64,000 bases of DNA from Candidatus Altarchaeales archaeon (GTDB taxonomy: Archaea; Altiarchaeota; Altiarchaeia; IMC4; SCGC-AAA252-I15), in assembly GCA_014727915.1 (NCBI GenBank), contig WJMO01000009.1, positions 1-64,000 on the forward strand, in the 5' to 3' direction. Positions 51,750 through 61,763 of this stretch are shown here, piece by piece. The notes under the pieces are model-generated. The model was not told the origin of the DNA. It saw only the letters and a program-made list of their open reading frames with translations, and made no database searches. A program made the translations under genes and the position numbers. Numbering within the stretch: position 1 is the first letter of the stretch; every line of letters begins with the position of its first letter.

Positions 51750-53359
51750 CTCCCAGGATTCTCCAATACGACATAGTGCTGCTCGCTCTTAGCGGACCCC
51801 CCAAGCAGGCCGATGACTTCAGAGAGCATCCCCGGCTCCCTCCTATGCGTTGTGCGCAACTCATAGACTGTCTGCCAATTGTTGAACTGGTCTGTGAAAC
51901 CGCTGCCTCCACCGTCTTCGAACTCATCGAACAGCCCATGAGGGACTATCATATAGTCGATGTTATCCGGTGTTAGATCCAGCACAAACTCGTCCCTCCC
52001 GTATGCCCTCTTCCAGTAGCTGAACCCGTAACCATTGTAGGCTAGCACCTGCGAAAACATAGAAGATTCGGCGTCGACCTGGTGTCCAAGGTAAGTGAAG
52101 GTGATGACCAAGTCATCATATCGGGTGTTCTGGTTAACGAAATAGGCCATGTCCCTGAACCCCTCAACCGGCGACGGGGCCAGACCGCCCAATGCGAAGG
52201 CTTCCACGTCCATGTACAGGGTCAAAGCCAATGGCACGACAGCCACCAGGGCGAGCTTTCGCCTACCCCTCAGGGATTCGACGGCCTTCTTGAACAGGAA
52301 TGGCATTCCCAATCCCATGACATAATGCAGTGGTATCACCATGTGGTCGGACCTGTTCAAACCCATCAGCAGCATGAGGTAGAATGTAAAGTAGGGCAGT
52401 ACCGTCCTCTTGAAGCTCTTGTCCTCGATGAACAACAAACCGTTCAACGACATGAGGAATATGGCGGAGGGAACCCTGCTCGTGACCAGGAAGTCCCAGT
52501 TCAGCGGGACAATGGCAGCCAAGCCCAATAGCATGTAAACGCCGAACTCAGCAGGCAATCCTACATCCACGCCCACATAGACCGACTCCACAAATGACCT
52601 GGCCCTGTCCGACCACTTCACAAAAACAGGAGCCAACACGGCCAAAACTAAGACCGAGAGCGGGTACAACCCGAAATAGTTGAGGAAATCCTTGACGAAA
52701 CCCTCTGCCTGTGTTGCCAGCATCATGGCAGTGAAGAAGGCTAACGGCGCGGAAGAAAAAACCAAGCTTTTCAAAGCGTCTTTTGGCCTGTGCCAGTATA
52801 CCACGACGGCAAAAGCCAAAATGAACGCCACTCCCGTGTATTCGACGATCGGCATCAGCCCCGTCAGCGCCAAACCACCCCAATAGTATCTCCTGTCATC
52901 GGTCTTCAAATAGTTCTGCAGGCAGTAGATGGAGGCCAACGCCATCACCCCCAAGAGGTTGTTCGCGTAGCCCAGCCGGTTCCAGAAGACCATCTCAGGG
53001 AATACCGCATAGGATGCGGCCGCCACGATGCCATAACCCTCCCCCAAGACGTCCCTGACTATGAGGTAGGAGAGGATGAGGCCCACGATAGAGCACATCA
53101 CCGAGAACACCCTCACGGTAAGTATCGAAGCACCTAACAACTCCACCAAAGGAGCTAAGAGCATGAACTGAAGGGGGGGATGGGGTATGAAATGGTATTT
53201 GTAGGCAAAGAACCTCACCTCCCCCCTCAAAAGGTTGGTTGTATAGTTGAGGGTGCACCCCTCATCCCACATCCATACCGGGGTTGACCCGAGGTTAACG
53301 CACCTCAACGCAACGGCTAACAGTATTACGGCAGCCAGCTTCCAGTTCAACCTCATCAT
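51746..53359 (-). CDS. GT-C glycosyltransferase (ArnT/PMT-like), copy 1
   Basis: A 537-residue paralogue of the downstream gene: TPVWMWDEGCTLNYTTNLLRGE in the first loop, FIPHPPLQFMLLAPLVELLG, MVFWNRLGYANNLLGVMALASIYCLQ, and NRSDHMVIPLHYVM shared nearly word for word with copy 2. About 12 helices plus an extracellular C-terminal domain. First gene of the pair. Both keep the catalytic Asp-Glu, so neither looks inactive. The AT-rich TTTTTATAATCC just upstream of the start fits a TATA box on the minus strand. Confidence 0.85.
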   Translation of the reverse strand: MMRLNWKLAAVILLAVALRCVNLGSTPVWMWDEGCTLNYTTNLLRGEVRFFAYKYHFIPHPPLQFMLLAPLVELLGASILTVRVFSVMCSIVGLILSYLIVRDVLGEGYGIVAAASYAVFPEMVFWNRLGYANNLLGVMALASIYCLQNYLKTDDRRYYWGGLALTGLMPIVEYTGVAFILAFAVVVYWHRPKDALKSLVFSSAPLAFFTAMMLATQAEGFVKDFLNYFGLYPLSVLVLAVLAPVFVKWSDRARSFVESVYVGVDVGLPAEFGVYMLLGLAAIVPLNWDFLVTSRVPSAIFLMSLNGLLFIEDKSFKRTVLPYFTFYLMLLMGLNRSDHMVIPLHYVMGLGMPFLFKKAVESLRGRRKLALVAVVPLALTLYMDVEAFALGGLAPSPVEGFRDMAYFVNQNTRYDDLVITFTYLGHQVDAESSMFSQVLAYNGYGFSYWKRAYGRDEFVLDLTPDNIDYMIVPHGLFDEFEDGGGSGFTDQFNNWQTVYELRTTHRREPGMLSEVIGLLGGSAKSEQHYVVLENPGR

Positions 53360-53480
53360 GTATGTATTGGCATACGGGCATTTTTATAATCCAAAAAAAT
53401 CTCTACTTGGGTATGGGCTTGAGATGGGATCCCAGGTTCGGCGTAGCATTGGCGCTTCTGTCGACCCTCATCCCCTATAC

Positions 53481-54554
53481 TCAAGCATCCTTCTTCTTCC
53501 TCTGGGCCTTAAGCTCCTCGTAGAACTCTCCCGGCTTGTCCTCTGCAAGGGGTATGAGCTCGTCAGCGGCGAGCGTCAGCTTGTGCCTGCTCCCCTGCAT
53601 CGTACCCCTCTCCCCGAGTTTCTTCTTAACCATGGGGGTGACGATGTTCCGGTACGTGTTCCACTCGGGGGCGTGCTTTATCTCCAATCCGCAGTCCTTG
53701 CTGAGCCTCTGAATCAGCACGTAGGGGCTGAGGTGCTCGAGGAAGTCAGCCACCAGGTTAACGTATTCCATGAACCCGAGGCTCTTGTAGCTACCGCCCT
53801 CCCACATCCTCGCGAGCTTGGTGTCCTTCATAACCACCAGCGGGTATATCTTAACCGCGTCCACTCCCATCGCAGATATAACCCTGGCAGTCTCCATCAT
53901 CTCATCGTGCGACTCGCCGGGCATCCCAAGTATTATGAAGGACAGCAGGGGTATTTCGCGGGCGTGGCATTCGTCGACCGCTCTTATGAGCTCCGCGAGG
54001 CCGTGCTGGCGGTTCATCTCCCTCAGCGTGTGCTGGTGTGTGGTCTGCTGCCCCGCCTCCACCCAAACCTCATAGCCGGAGCTCCTGTACTCGCCGAGGA
54101 GGTCCAGCACCTCTTCCGGGAGGCAGTCCGGCCTGGTTCCAACGGTGAATCCGATAACGTCCTCGTGGGCGCTGACGGTCTCGTCCAGTATCTGCCTCAG
54201 CTTCTCCACGGGCGCGTAGGTGTTTGTGCCGAAGGCTATGTAGACCAGCCCCTTCTCGCCGGCGCCTACGGACTTGTAGTGTTCCACGTTATGGCGTATC
54301 TGCTCGGTGAAGCCCTTGTCTATGACCTCCCGGAAGTTCTGGTAGGTGAACTGCTTGGCGTGTGACGGGCAGAAGGCGCAGCCGTCCTCGCTCAGCCTCC
54401 CATCCCAGTTGGGGCAGACGAAACGCGCGTTCAACGGGACCTTGAAGACCTTATACCCATGGGCTTTCCGCTCGTATAGGCCGTAGGCTGAATACAACTC
54501 CCCCTCACCGTACAATTCGTCAACGAACTCCCGGTTTACTATCTGGGCTCCCAT
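53481..54554 (-). CDS. YhcC/TIGR01212-type radical SAM protein
   Basis: A 357-residue radical SAM protein of the YhcC group, recognised by the start KVFKVPLNARFVCPNWDGRLSEDGCAFC with the expanded cluster-binding cysteine spacing, then YIAFGTNTYAPVEKLRQILDE, IGFTVGTRPDCLP, VWVEAGQQTTHQHTL and HIILGMPGE-like SFIILGMPGESHDEMMET. The family is widespread and of uncertain substrate, with proposed roles in tRNA or nucleotide modification. Single gene, divergent from an unknown protein. Confidence 0.92.
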   Translation of the reverse strand: MGAQIVNREFVDELYGEGELYSAYGLYERKAHGYKVFKVPLNARFVCPNWDGRLSEDGCAFCPSHAKQFTYQNFREVIDKGFTEQIRHNVEHYKSVGAGEKGLVYIAFGTNTYAPVEKLRQILDETVSAHEDVIGFTVGTRPDCLPEEVLDLLGEYRSSGYEVWVEAGQQTTHQHTLREMNRQHGLAELIRAVDECHAREIPLLSFIILGMPGESHDEMMETARVISAMGVDAVKIYPLVVMKDTKLARMWEGGSYKSLGFMEYVNLVADFLEHLSPYVLIQRLSKDCGLEIKHAPEWNTYRNIVTPMVKKKLGERGTMQGSRHKLTLAADELIPLAEDKPGEFYEELKAQRKKKDA

Positions 54555-54590
54555 AGGCCTTAACCTACTACGCTTTCAACGCTTAAAATC

Positions 54591-55370
54591 ATGACTGTCC
54601 TAGTCCTATACATGGGCGTGTTGAGAAACCCGGAGGACCCTCGAATAAACACCCTGATGGCTCCGGAACCTCTTGGCTTCGGCGGTGGGGAAAAGACGGT
54701 AGTGGGCTATCACATGGTCCGGAAGGATGCGCCCACTAGGATAGTGGGGCAGGTCCACGGCCTGGCCGACTTTGACATGCGCGAGAAACACCCCAACCCG
54801 ATCGTAGACTTGATAGGGGATAGGGCGATACTCTCGCCCGCCAGGCAGGGTTGGGCGGCGTCGGGCAGACGGCAGATGGAAGGCAATTTCCTGACAGTCC
54901 GTGAGGCGGTCCTCCGCCACATGATGGGCGAGGGGGAAAAACGCCTTCTAAGGCTCAGATCCGACGGAGTGAACATCGTCGACTACATCGACCAGCATGG
55001 GCTGTTCGAGGACGTTCAAGGTCCCGCGGGCGAGCTGCTGACAACACGGTGGACGGACTTCAAGAGGGCACTAACGGACAATGGCCTCCACATCGAAGAT
55101 GACGGGGAGAACTTCCTGCGAAGGCACACTGTCGGATTATGCCCTGAACGTCCTGTAGTGCAAGCTGCCAGGACCCATGGCTTCTTTGAAGTCACCCTGC
55201 CCCTGTCCGAGACTTGCAGGTTCGGAGGCCACCTGCTTACACCTGGCATGGTGCCTCTCGAGAACGCCCAACGCCTTACGATAACGGACCCGAAGGACGA
55301 ACAGCTGATACGCCAAACCCTCTCAGACAACGGACTCGAAAGCGTCAAACTGGAGATGCTGGGCAAATGA
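54591..55370 (+). CDS. protein of unknown function
   Basis: A 259-residue soluble protein not recognised. It starts MTVLVLYMGVLRNPEDPRINTLM and has two similar-looking segments of the kind MREKHPNPIVDLIGDRAIL and basic/acidic helices (GNFLTVREAVLRHMMGEGEKRL). No signal peptide, membrane helix, or metal motif is evident, though HTVGLCPERPVVQA contains a single cysteine. Codon use matches neighbours. It lies 36 nt from the divergent radical SAM gene and is convergent with an MBL gene, so context gives no clue. Confidence 0.6.
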   Translation: MTVLVLYMGVLRNPEDPRINTLMAPEPLGFGGGEKTVVGYHMVRKDAPTRIVGQVHGLADFDMREKHPNPIVDLIGDRAILSPARQGWAASGRRQMEGNFLTVREAVLRHMMGEGEKRLLRLRSDGVNIVDYIDQHGLFEDVQGPAGELLTTRWTDFKRALTDNGLHIEDDGENFLRRHTVGLCPERPVVQAARTHGFFEVTLPLSETCRFGGHLLTPGMVPLENAQRLTITDPKDEQLIRQTLSDNGLESVKLEMLGK

Positions 55371-55382
55371 AGCTAAAATGCT

Positions 55383-56057
55383 TCAGAACTCGATCTTCCA
55401 TCCTACGCCGCCTTCCCTTGTGGCTTCAGGGTATCTTTCTCTTATCTCCAGCCTGTGCTGTGTGCAGTGGGTGGGGACGATCAGCTTCAGCCCTTTGAGG
55501 ATGTCGTAGTCGCTGAAGCCGTGGAAGCCTCCTATGATGCCGTATAATTCGCCGTGGTCACGTGCAGCCTCCATTATCCTGTCCACGCCGCAGTGGCTGC
55601 ACCCCGCCAATGCGACTACTCCCTTGGAGGTCTTCAACACCAGGCTCTGCTCGCCGATAAGCTCCCCCTCGTGCGTGCCCGGCAGCTCTCCGGTGGACCA
55701 GACTGAATCGGTTATCCTGACTGCGTCCTTGACTTCCACGACATCCGCATGCTTTCCCACCTCTTCCATGTAGTGCCGTGAGAAACCCGAGGGTATGTAG
55801 GCTCTCAGGCCCTCTCCGTTGCTGAGTATGCAGGGCAGCCCTCCTATGTGGTCCCAGTGGGGGTGTGACAGCACCACCGCGTCGATGTCTCTGATCTTGA
55901 TGTCCAGGGCTTCCATGTTCCTCTTCAGGTCGCTTCCCTTCCATCCTGTGTCGAAGAGTATGCTCTCCTCCGCTTCCACGAGGCAGCTGAATCCCCAACC
56001 TTCCGCCAGGCCTTCCTCGACGCTGTTGTTGTCGTATGCGATGGTCAGCCTCATCAC
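55383..56057 (-). CDS. MBL-fold hydrolase (MJ0301-like)
   Basis: A 224-residue metallo-beta-lactamase-fold protein of the archaeal group that includes the dihydropteroate-type synthase MJ0301. The metal motif is VVLSHPHWDHIGGL, with LAGCSHCGVDRIM and GGFHGF as the later ligands, and the final PTHCTQHR histidines. MJ0301 joins pterin and ribofuranosylaminobenzene phosphate in methanopterin synthesis, but most members are uncharacterised, so this function is uncertain. Single gene. Confidence 0.8.
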   Translation of the reverse strand: MMRLTIAYDNNSVEEGLAEGWGFSCLVEAEESILFDTGWKGSDLKRNMEALDIKIRDIDAVVLSHPHWDHIGGLPCILSNGEGLRAYIPSGFSRHYMEEVGKHADVVEVKDAVRITDSVWSTGELPGTHEGELIGEQSLVLKTSKGVVALAGCSHCGVDRIMEAARDHGELYGIIGGFHGFSDYDILKGLKLIVPTHCTQHRLEIRERYPEATREGGVGWKIEF

Positions 56058-56169
56058 TTAACATATCCCCCCTCCAAATATAAATAATACAAATATTTTT
56101 TTAAATTATCATTGTTTTTTTCAAAACTATTTATAATCTGGTTTTATTGGTTGTTTTTCAATATGTTAT

Positions 56170-56757
56170 GTGGACATCGGTGTTCGCGGCCAGGGCGGCA
56201 TGGAATACCTCATGACCTACGGGTGGGCGATACTCGTGGTTGCCATAGTCGGCATAGTGCTCTGGCAGCTGGGATTCCTGAAATCCGGATCCACATCCAT
56301 CACCTCTACTGGCTTCATAAAGATCAAACCCCAGCTGAGCGCCACGAGCCTCACCGCAACCGGGATATTCACAACGGTATTCACCAACACGCTTGGCGCG
56401 GACCTAACAGTAACGGGCGTGAAAGTCTACGACCTGAACTCGGGAAGCTTGCTCTGCTGCTCCCACGACATACCCGGGGACTGCATGAGTGCAGGCGTGA
56501 TCGGGGCAGCATCCGACCTGGGCGGGAAGAACCACATGCAACTGAACGCTGGCGAGTCCGTGGACGTCTCCAAGGGCAGGAACGTGAAGGTGGAGATGGG
56601 GAACCTTGCTGGCGGCGCGGTCACAGCTTGCATGATAGCCGGCGGCGAAGCCGACGACTCCTACAACATACGCGTGGTCCTGCTGTACGACCTAGACCTG
56701 GGCGGTGCGACCGGATCCCACACGGAGTTGGGCACCTTCAGGGGCACCCTGGAGTAG
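56170..56757 (+). CDS. pilin-like protein with class III signal peptide
   Basis: A 195-residue protein that begins with GTG and a short basic leader RGQG followed by GMEYLMTYGWAILVVAIVGIVLWQLG, the archaeal class III signal peptide in which a FlaK/PibD-type peptidase cuts just before or within the QG-ME junction. The mature part is a beta-rich head with paired cysteines (CCSHDIPGDC). Such proteins form adhesive pili or archaellum-like filaments. The box TTTATAATC at 56129-56137 lies about 35 nt before the start. No assembly ATPase is in the window. Confidence 0.88.
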   Translation: MDIGVRGQGGMEYLMTYGWAILVVAIVGIVLWQLGFLKSGSTSITSTGFIKIKPQLSATSLTATGIFTTVFTNTLGADLTVTGVKVYDLNSGSLLCCSHDIPGDCMSAGVIGAASDLGGKNHMQLNAGESVDVSKGRNVKVEMGNLAGGAVTACMIAGGEADDSYNIRVVLLYDLDLGGATGSHTELGTFRGTLE

Positions 56758-56761
56758 GTGC

Positions 56762-57055
56762 TCATAGCAGGTCCTTCATATAGTCGCATTCCTTGTCTCC
56801 ATCGGCGTCTACGCAGCAGTATTCGGGGTGTCGGGGGTCAGGCATCTCCGGCGGCCGGCACTTGCTGGAAAGGTATTCCCCTGCATCTCTCACCGCGTCT
56901 TCGGTGTCGCAGAGGCCGTTGTGGTCGTAGTCTAAGCAGCAGCTTCCGGCGACGAGCATGTAGTCTTCAGGGCAGGATTCCGCTTCTTTCTTCTCCGCCA
57001 GGATGCACCCGGAGGCCATGAGGCAGAGGATCATGGTTAGGTGCAGTGCCTTCAT
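56762..57055 (-). CDS. small Cys-rich lipoprotein-like protein with EF-hand-like loops
   Basis: A 97-residue exported protein with a lipobox-like signal (MKALHLTMILCLMASGC) and eight cysteines in the mature part. Two Asp-rich loops, CLDYDHNGLCDTEDA and CCVDADGDKECDY, resemble calcium-binding (excalibur/EF-hand) loops. Convergent with the pilin gene, 4 nt away. Likely sits on the outer face of the membrane and binds Ca2+; role unknown. Confidence 0.65.
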   Translation of the reverse strand: MKALHLTMILCLMASGCILAEKKEAESCPEDYMLVAGSCCLDYDHNGLCDTEDAVRDAGEYLSSKCRPPEMPDPRHPEYCCVDADGDKECDYMKDLL

Positions 57056-57135
57056 GGTTTACATTTTCCTGTTTGGCGTATTTATATCCGTCATGTTTTA
57101 GTCTATCTTCATAGCGTTATTGCGGAGGTTTTGGC

Positions 57136-57825
57136 ATGTTCGACGTGGTTGTTATGTTGTGGATGGTGTTCCTGCCGCTCCTGTTCTCGCTGCCCTTTCT
57201 GCTGGCCGTGCTTATACTGCTGAAGGACTCGGAGTCGCTCCACTATTTCCTTTTCGTCTTCGTCGCGACAGTTGCCTTCCTCATAGGCGAGGTCGTGTAC
57301 GGGTATGTGTTCAAGACTTCCATATACACGCCGGAGAGCCTCAGGTGGGTTTTCAGCACCATCGCCCAGGGCTATGCCGCGCTGATCGGCATATTGGGAT
57401 CCTTTCTCATCTACCACCTGCAGACCTTGAAGGAGTTCTCCCGGGAGGTGAGGAAGGGCGTCGTCAAGGGCATACCCGACTTCGACTTCTCGAAGATAGT
57501 CGTCGACGACAAGAACTTCGTATCTTATCTGAAGAGGGTCAGCGAGGGTAACAGGAGCGATGAGGTCAGGTATGCCATGTATTTCCTCGGTGTTCTCCTT
57601 GAGGAGAAGAACGAGGTCAGGTACATGATAAAGAACCAGTTCATGCTCTTGTTCACCTCAGTATTCCTCTCATTGGCCATATTGTTGGTGGTGGACGGTT
57701 GGTTCCTGGTCTATGGCATTTTCTTCAAGGTGTTCGTGTATCTGGTGTTCTCCATATCAATGGCGGCCCTGCTTTCCACGGTAAGGGGTGTTTTTAAGCT
57801 GACGCATTCTGCCAGCTTCCAATAA
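57136..57825 (+). CDS. membrane protein of unknown function
   Basis: A 229-residue protein with about five membrane helices: three in the first 100 residues (LWMVFLPLLFSLPFLLAVLIL, FVFVATVAFLIGEVVYGYVF, GYAALIGILGSFLIYHL) and two at the C-terminus, separated by a soluble loop of about 90 residues (REVRKGVVKGIPDFDFSKIVVDDKNFVSYL). No family recognised. It starts at ATG and is followed by the riboflavin promoter. Probably a monocistronic gene. Confidence 0.6.
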   Translation: MFDVVVMLWMVFLPLLFSLPFLLAVLILLKDSESLHYFLFVFVATVAFLIGEVVYGYVFKTSIYTPESLRWVFSTIAQGYAALIGILGSFLIYHLQTLKEFSREVRKGVVKGIPDFDFSKIVVDDKNFVSYLKRVSEGNRSDEVRYAMYFLGVLLEEKNEVRYMIKNQFMLLFTSVFLSLAILLVVDGWFLVYGIFFKVFVYLVFSISMAALLSTVRGVFKLTHSASFQ

Positions 57826-57828
57826 GGA

Positions 57829-57874
57829 AAATATTACTCATTTTAGGGTAATATTTCATTTTTAAGTAATAATT
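57829..57874 (+). promoter_or_regulatory. riboflavin operon promoter and palindromic operator
   Basis: AAATATTAC at 57829-57837 and GTAATATTT at 57848-57856 form a perfect 9-bp inverted repeat with a 10-bp spacer. A third half-site, GTAATAATT, follows at 57866-57874. The T-rich TTTTTAAG between them (57859-57866) lies about 25 nt before the ribB ATG and can be the TATA box of a leaderless mRNA, so a bound regulator would cover it. Archaeal riboflavin genes are often controlled by RbkR; no rbkR gene is in the window, so the factor is not identified. Confidence 0.65.
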
Positions 57875-57888
57875 CCTATTCTCATTGG

Positions 57889-58961
<1,073 letters not shown>

Positions 58962-58974
58962 GAGGTAGAATACG

Positions 58975-59424
58975 ATGAGCGGTTTGAAGTTGGGGTTCGT
59001 TGTTGGCGAGTTCAACGCCGACATAACGCACCTTATGATGGAGAGGGCCAGGGCCCACGCCGAGTTCCTGGACTGTGAAGTGACGCACATAATAAGGGTA
59101 CCAGGGGCTTTTGATGCGCCATTGGCCATTAAGAAGATGATAGAAAGGAGCGACGTTGACGCGGTCGTCACATTGGGCGCTGTCATAGAGGGCGACACAG
59201 AGCACGACCAGGTAGTCGCCCAGCATGCGGCCAGGAAGATGATGGACCTGGCGTTGGAGCACGGTAAGCCGGTTTCCCTGGGCATCTCAGGGCCTGGCAT
59301 GACCCGGGCGCAGGGTCAGGCGAGGATAGACGAGTACGCGAGGCGGAGCGTTGAGGCTGCTGTGAAGCTTGCCAGGCGCACCAGGGAATTGGGGAAGAAG
59401 GACGCTCCTGCGGTGATCGGGTGA
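58975..59424 (+). CDS. ribH: 6,7-dimethyl-8-ribityllumazine synthase
   Basis: A 149-residue lumazine synthase that joins dihydroxybutanone phosphate with the pyrimidine. Visible are FVVGEFNADITHLM, VPGAFDAPLAIKKM, VVTLGAVIEGDTEHDQVVA and KPVSLGISGPGMTRAQ. A clear ribosome site GGAGGTAG sits about 8 nt before the ATG, whereas the other genes in the operon start inside ATGA overlaps. Overlaps ribA by 4 nt. Confidence 0.97.
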   Translation: MSGLKLGFVVGEFNADITHLMMERARAHAEFLDCEVTHIIRVPGAFDAPLAIKKMIERSDVDAVVTLGAVIEGDTEHDQVVAQHAARKMMDLALEHGKPVSLGISGPGMTRAQGQARIDEYARRSVEAAVKLARRTRELGKKDAPAVIG

Positions 59425-59996
59425 TGGAATCTTCGGAGGAGGCGCTGCTGCCCACAAGCCACGGCAATTTCAATGCTCGGTCGTTCCGCGACGCTGATGG
59501 CAGGGAGCACCTTGCAGTCTACAAGGGGGATTTGAAGCGTGAGAACGTGCCCGTCAGGGTTCATTCCAAGTGCACTACCGGCGACACGTTCCATTCTCTC
59601 CGCTGCGACTGCGGGGAGCAGTTGGCCAGGGCGCTCGAGCATATAGAAAAGGAGGGCTTCGGCGTTCTCGTGTACTTGGACCAGGAGGGCCGGGGCATAG
59701 GCCTGTTAAACAAGGTCAACGCCTACAGGCTGCAGGAGAACGGCTCTGACACCGTGGAGGCTAACGAGGAACTGGGTTTCCCATCGGACATGCGAGACTA
59801 CCGGGTCGCGGCTGATATACTCAAGTCACTGGGCGTTGTTTCGGTTTTGCTGATGACCAACAACCCGGGGAAGATCAAGGGGTTGGTGGAGCATGGCGTC
59901 ACCGTCTCGGACCGGATGCCTCTGAAGGTGGAGCCCAACGACTTCAACCGCAAGTACCTGGACACGAAGAAGCTGAGGATGGACCAGCTCCTATGA
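59421..59996 (+). CDS. ribA: GTP cyclohydrolase II
   Basis: A 191-residue RibA of the bacterial type that opens GTP and removes pyrophosphate. The zinc cysteines are in HSKCTTGDTFHSLRCDCGEQL, and YLDQEGRGIGLLNKVNAYRLQ and LLMTNNPGKIKGLVEHGV follow. Most archaea use the unrelated GTP cyclohydrolase III (ArfA) for this step, so a bacterial-type enzyme here stands out. Overlaps both neighbours by 4 nt. Confidence 0.96.
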   Translation: MMESSEEALLPTSHGNFNARSFRDADGREHLAVYKGDLKRENVPVRVHSKCTTGDTFHSLRCDCGEQLARALEHIEKEGFGVLVYLDQEGRGIGLLNKVNAYRLQENGSDTVEANEELGFPSDMRDYRVAADILKSLGVVSVLLMTNNPGKIKGLVEHGVTVSDRMPLKVEPNDFNRKYLDTKKLRMDQLL

Positions 59997-61033
59997 AAGA
60001 CGAGGATTACATGCGCAGGGCCCTTGAGCTTTCGCTGAGGGGGAGACCGTCACCCAACCCCTACGTTGGCGCGGTTGTTGTGAAGGACGGCAGGATAGTC
60101 GGCGAGGGATATCATCGGAGGGCGGGCGGATGCCATGCTGAGGTTGATGCGCTGAAGGACGTCACCGACTCTGGCACTGTATTGTATGTTACGTTGGAGC
60201 CTTGCAGCCACCACGGTTGCACGCCCCCGTGCGTCGATGCCATAGTCGAAGCGGGCGTGTCGGAGGTGGTCTACGCCGTTGACGACCCGACGGAGAAGGT
60301 CTGCGGTAGGGAGCGGCTGGAAGAGGCGGGTGTGAAGGTCAGGTCGGAGGTGCTGGCCGGCGAATGTCGCAGGGTCAACGAGGCCTTCTTCAAACACTCG
60401 GTTACCGGCAGACCCTTTGTGGCGTTGAAGGCTGCCATGACATTGGACGGCCAGATAGCTTCATCTACGGGGGAGAGCAGGTGGATAACCTCCGAAGAGT
60501 CTTTGAATAGGGTTCATGAGCTACGGGGCAGATATGATGCTATACTCGTGGGTGTCGGCACAGTCCTAGCCGACGACCCGAGGCTGACGTGCAGGGCTGG
60601 GGGAGGCCGCGACCCCCTCCGGGTCATACTCGACAGCACCCTCCGCACTCCGGCTGATGCCAGGGTGCTGGCGGATGATAACGTCCTGGTCGCAGCCGGT
60701 GAAAGGGCAGACATCGCCGGATGGGAGGGTGATGCTGAGGTCATTGTGCTGGGAGACGGCAGGGCGGGATTGGACATGCTTCTAGAAGAGCTTGGCAGCC
60801 GGGGTGTGACCTCCGTTCTGGTAGAGGGCGGGGGAACGGTCAACTACTCGTTCGTGAAGCAGGGTTTGGCGGACAAGTTCTACCTGTTCTTCGCGCCGAA
60901 GCTGATGCTCGGCTCTAACACGCCGGCATTCAAAGGGAAGGGGATCACGAAGCTGGAGGATGCGGTGCAGGTCGATATAGCATCCGCGGAGAGGGTCGGC
61001 CCTGACCTCCTGATAGAAGCCTACCCTAAATAG
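59993..61033 (+). CDS. ribD: bifunctional diaminohydroxyphosphoribosylaminopyrimidine deaminase/reductase
   Basis: A 346-residue RibD fusion. The N-terminal zinc deaminase shows GCHAEVDALKDV and LYVTLEPCSHHGCTPPC (residues about 40-80); the C-terminal reductase (about 145-346) shows FVALKAAMTLDGQIAS, SRWITSEES, DAILVGVGTVLADDPRLT and LVEGGGTVNYSFV. The fused form is bacterial in style; archaea usually have a separate reductase. Last gene of the riboflavin operon, ATGA-coupled to ribA. Confidence 0.96.
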   Translation: MKDEDYMRRALELSLRGRPSPNPYVGAVVVKDGRIVGEGYHRRAGGCHAEVDALKDVTDSGTVLYVTLEPCSHHGCTPPCVDAIVEAGVSEVVYAVDDPTEKVCGRERLEEAGVKVRSEVLAGECRRVNEAFFKHSVTGRPFVALKAAMTLDGQIASSTGESRWITSEESLNRVHELRGRYDAILVGVGTVLADDPRLTCRAGGGRDPLRVILDSTLRTPADARVLADDNVLVAAGERADIAGWEGDAEVIVLGDGRAGLDMLLEELGSRGVTSVLVEGGGTVNYSFVKQGLADKFYLFFAPKLMLGSNTPAFKGKGITKLEDAVQVDIASAERVGPDLLIEAYPK

Positions 61034-61087
61034 CTTTATTTTTGAACTTCCTATTGTTTTCTATTTGATATCTTCGGGGTTTTTACG

Positions 61088-61762
61088 GTGTCTGTCATAG
61101 AGAAGGATAAGGTTCGGCTATTCCTGCAGGCTGGCAATAACTCTCCTGTGTTCGGACCGCCTGATCCTGCCAGGCGGGAGGCTGTCGGCAGGCATCTGGA
61201 GATGATGCTTATTGGCCATGATTTCACGCTTGAAGATGTTGGCGAGCTCGCTGACGGACTTAAGCGGCTGAGGAGCGGTGCTGGCAGGGACCCCCGGGTT
61301 TGGAGCCGATACGCTGTCGTAGCAGCCCAGTGGATGGCCCGGGCTGACGCTCCACAGCTTATAGAACCCCTGGCTCAGGGGCTTACAGACCCTGATCCTG
61401 GGATAAGGTCCCACGCGGCCAGCGGGCTCTGCACAGCCTCCAGCAGGGTAAGGGCTACTGGTAGGCCCAGGCACAGGCTTCCACCGAAGGTCATGCGCGG
61501 GTTGGCCTATGCGCTCGGAGACAGCGAAGACCATGTTCCTCTCACTGCGGAGCTGGCGTTGACCCGCCAGGCTGACGGATACCCTGACGATGTGGAGTCT
61601 GCTGTCAGGGAAGTGAGGGCCAGCGTGGTAGAAAACCCCGGTCGTGTCAGCGACCTTGAAGAGTTCGAACACAGGTCTGGGGTGGTTCTCACCGAGGCTG
61701 AGAGAAAGCGTAGGCGACTTGCCCAGAAGATGGAACGCTTGGGGCCGGACACGGTCAAATGA
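61088..61762 (+). CDS. HEAT-repeat-like protein
   Basis: A 224-residue helical protein starting with GTG, 54 nt after ribD. The segment PQLIEPLAQGLTDPDPGIRSHAASGL is a HEAT-like repeat, with similar helices around VMRGLAYALGDSEDHVPLTAELAL. The C-terminus is a basic helix (EAERKRRRLAQKMERLG). No catalytic motif. It may be read through from the riboflavin operon, but a T-rich region in between suggests a separate unit. Function unknown; such repeats usually bind proteins. Confidence 0.55.
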   Translation: MSVIEKDKVRLFLQAGNNSPVFGPPDPARREAVGRHLEMMLIGHDFTLEDVGELADGLKRLRSGAGRDPRVWSRYAVVAAQWMARADAPQLIEPLAQGLTDPDPGIRSHAASGLCTASSRVRATGRPRHRLPPKVMRGLAYALGDSEDHVPLTAELALTRQADGYPDDVESAVREVRASVVENPGRVSDLEEFEHRSGVVLTEAERKRRRLAQKMERLGPDTVK

Positions 61763-61763
61763 G

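Noticed and set aside
53247..54365. Plus-strand frame of 372 codons across the YhcC-type radical SAM gene
   Set aside because: Antisense shadow; the minus-strand frame has all family motifs and the plus frame has none.
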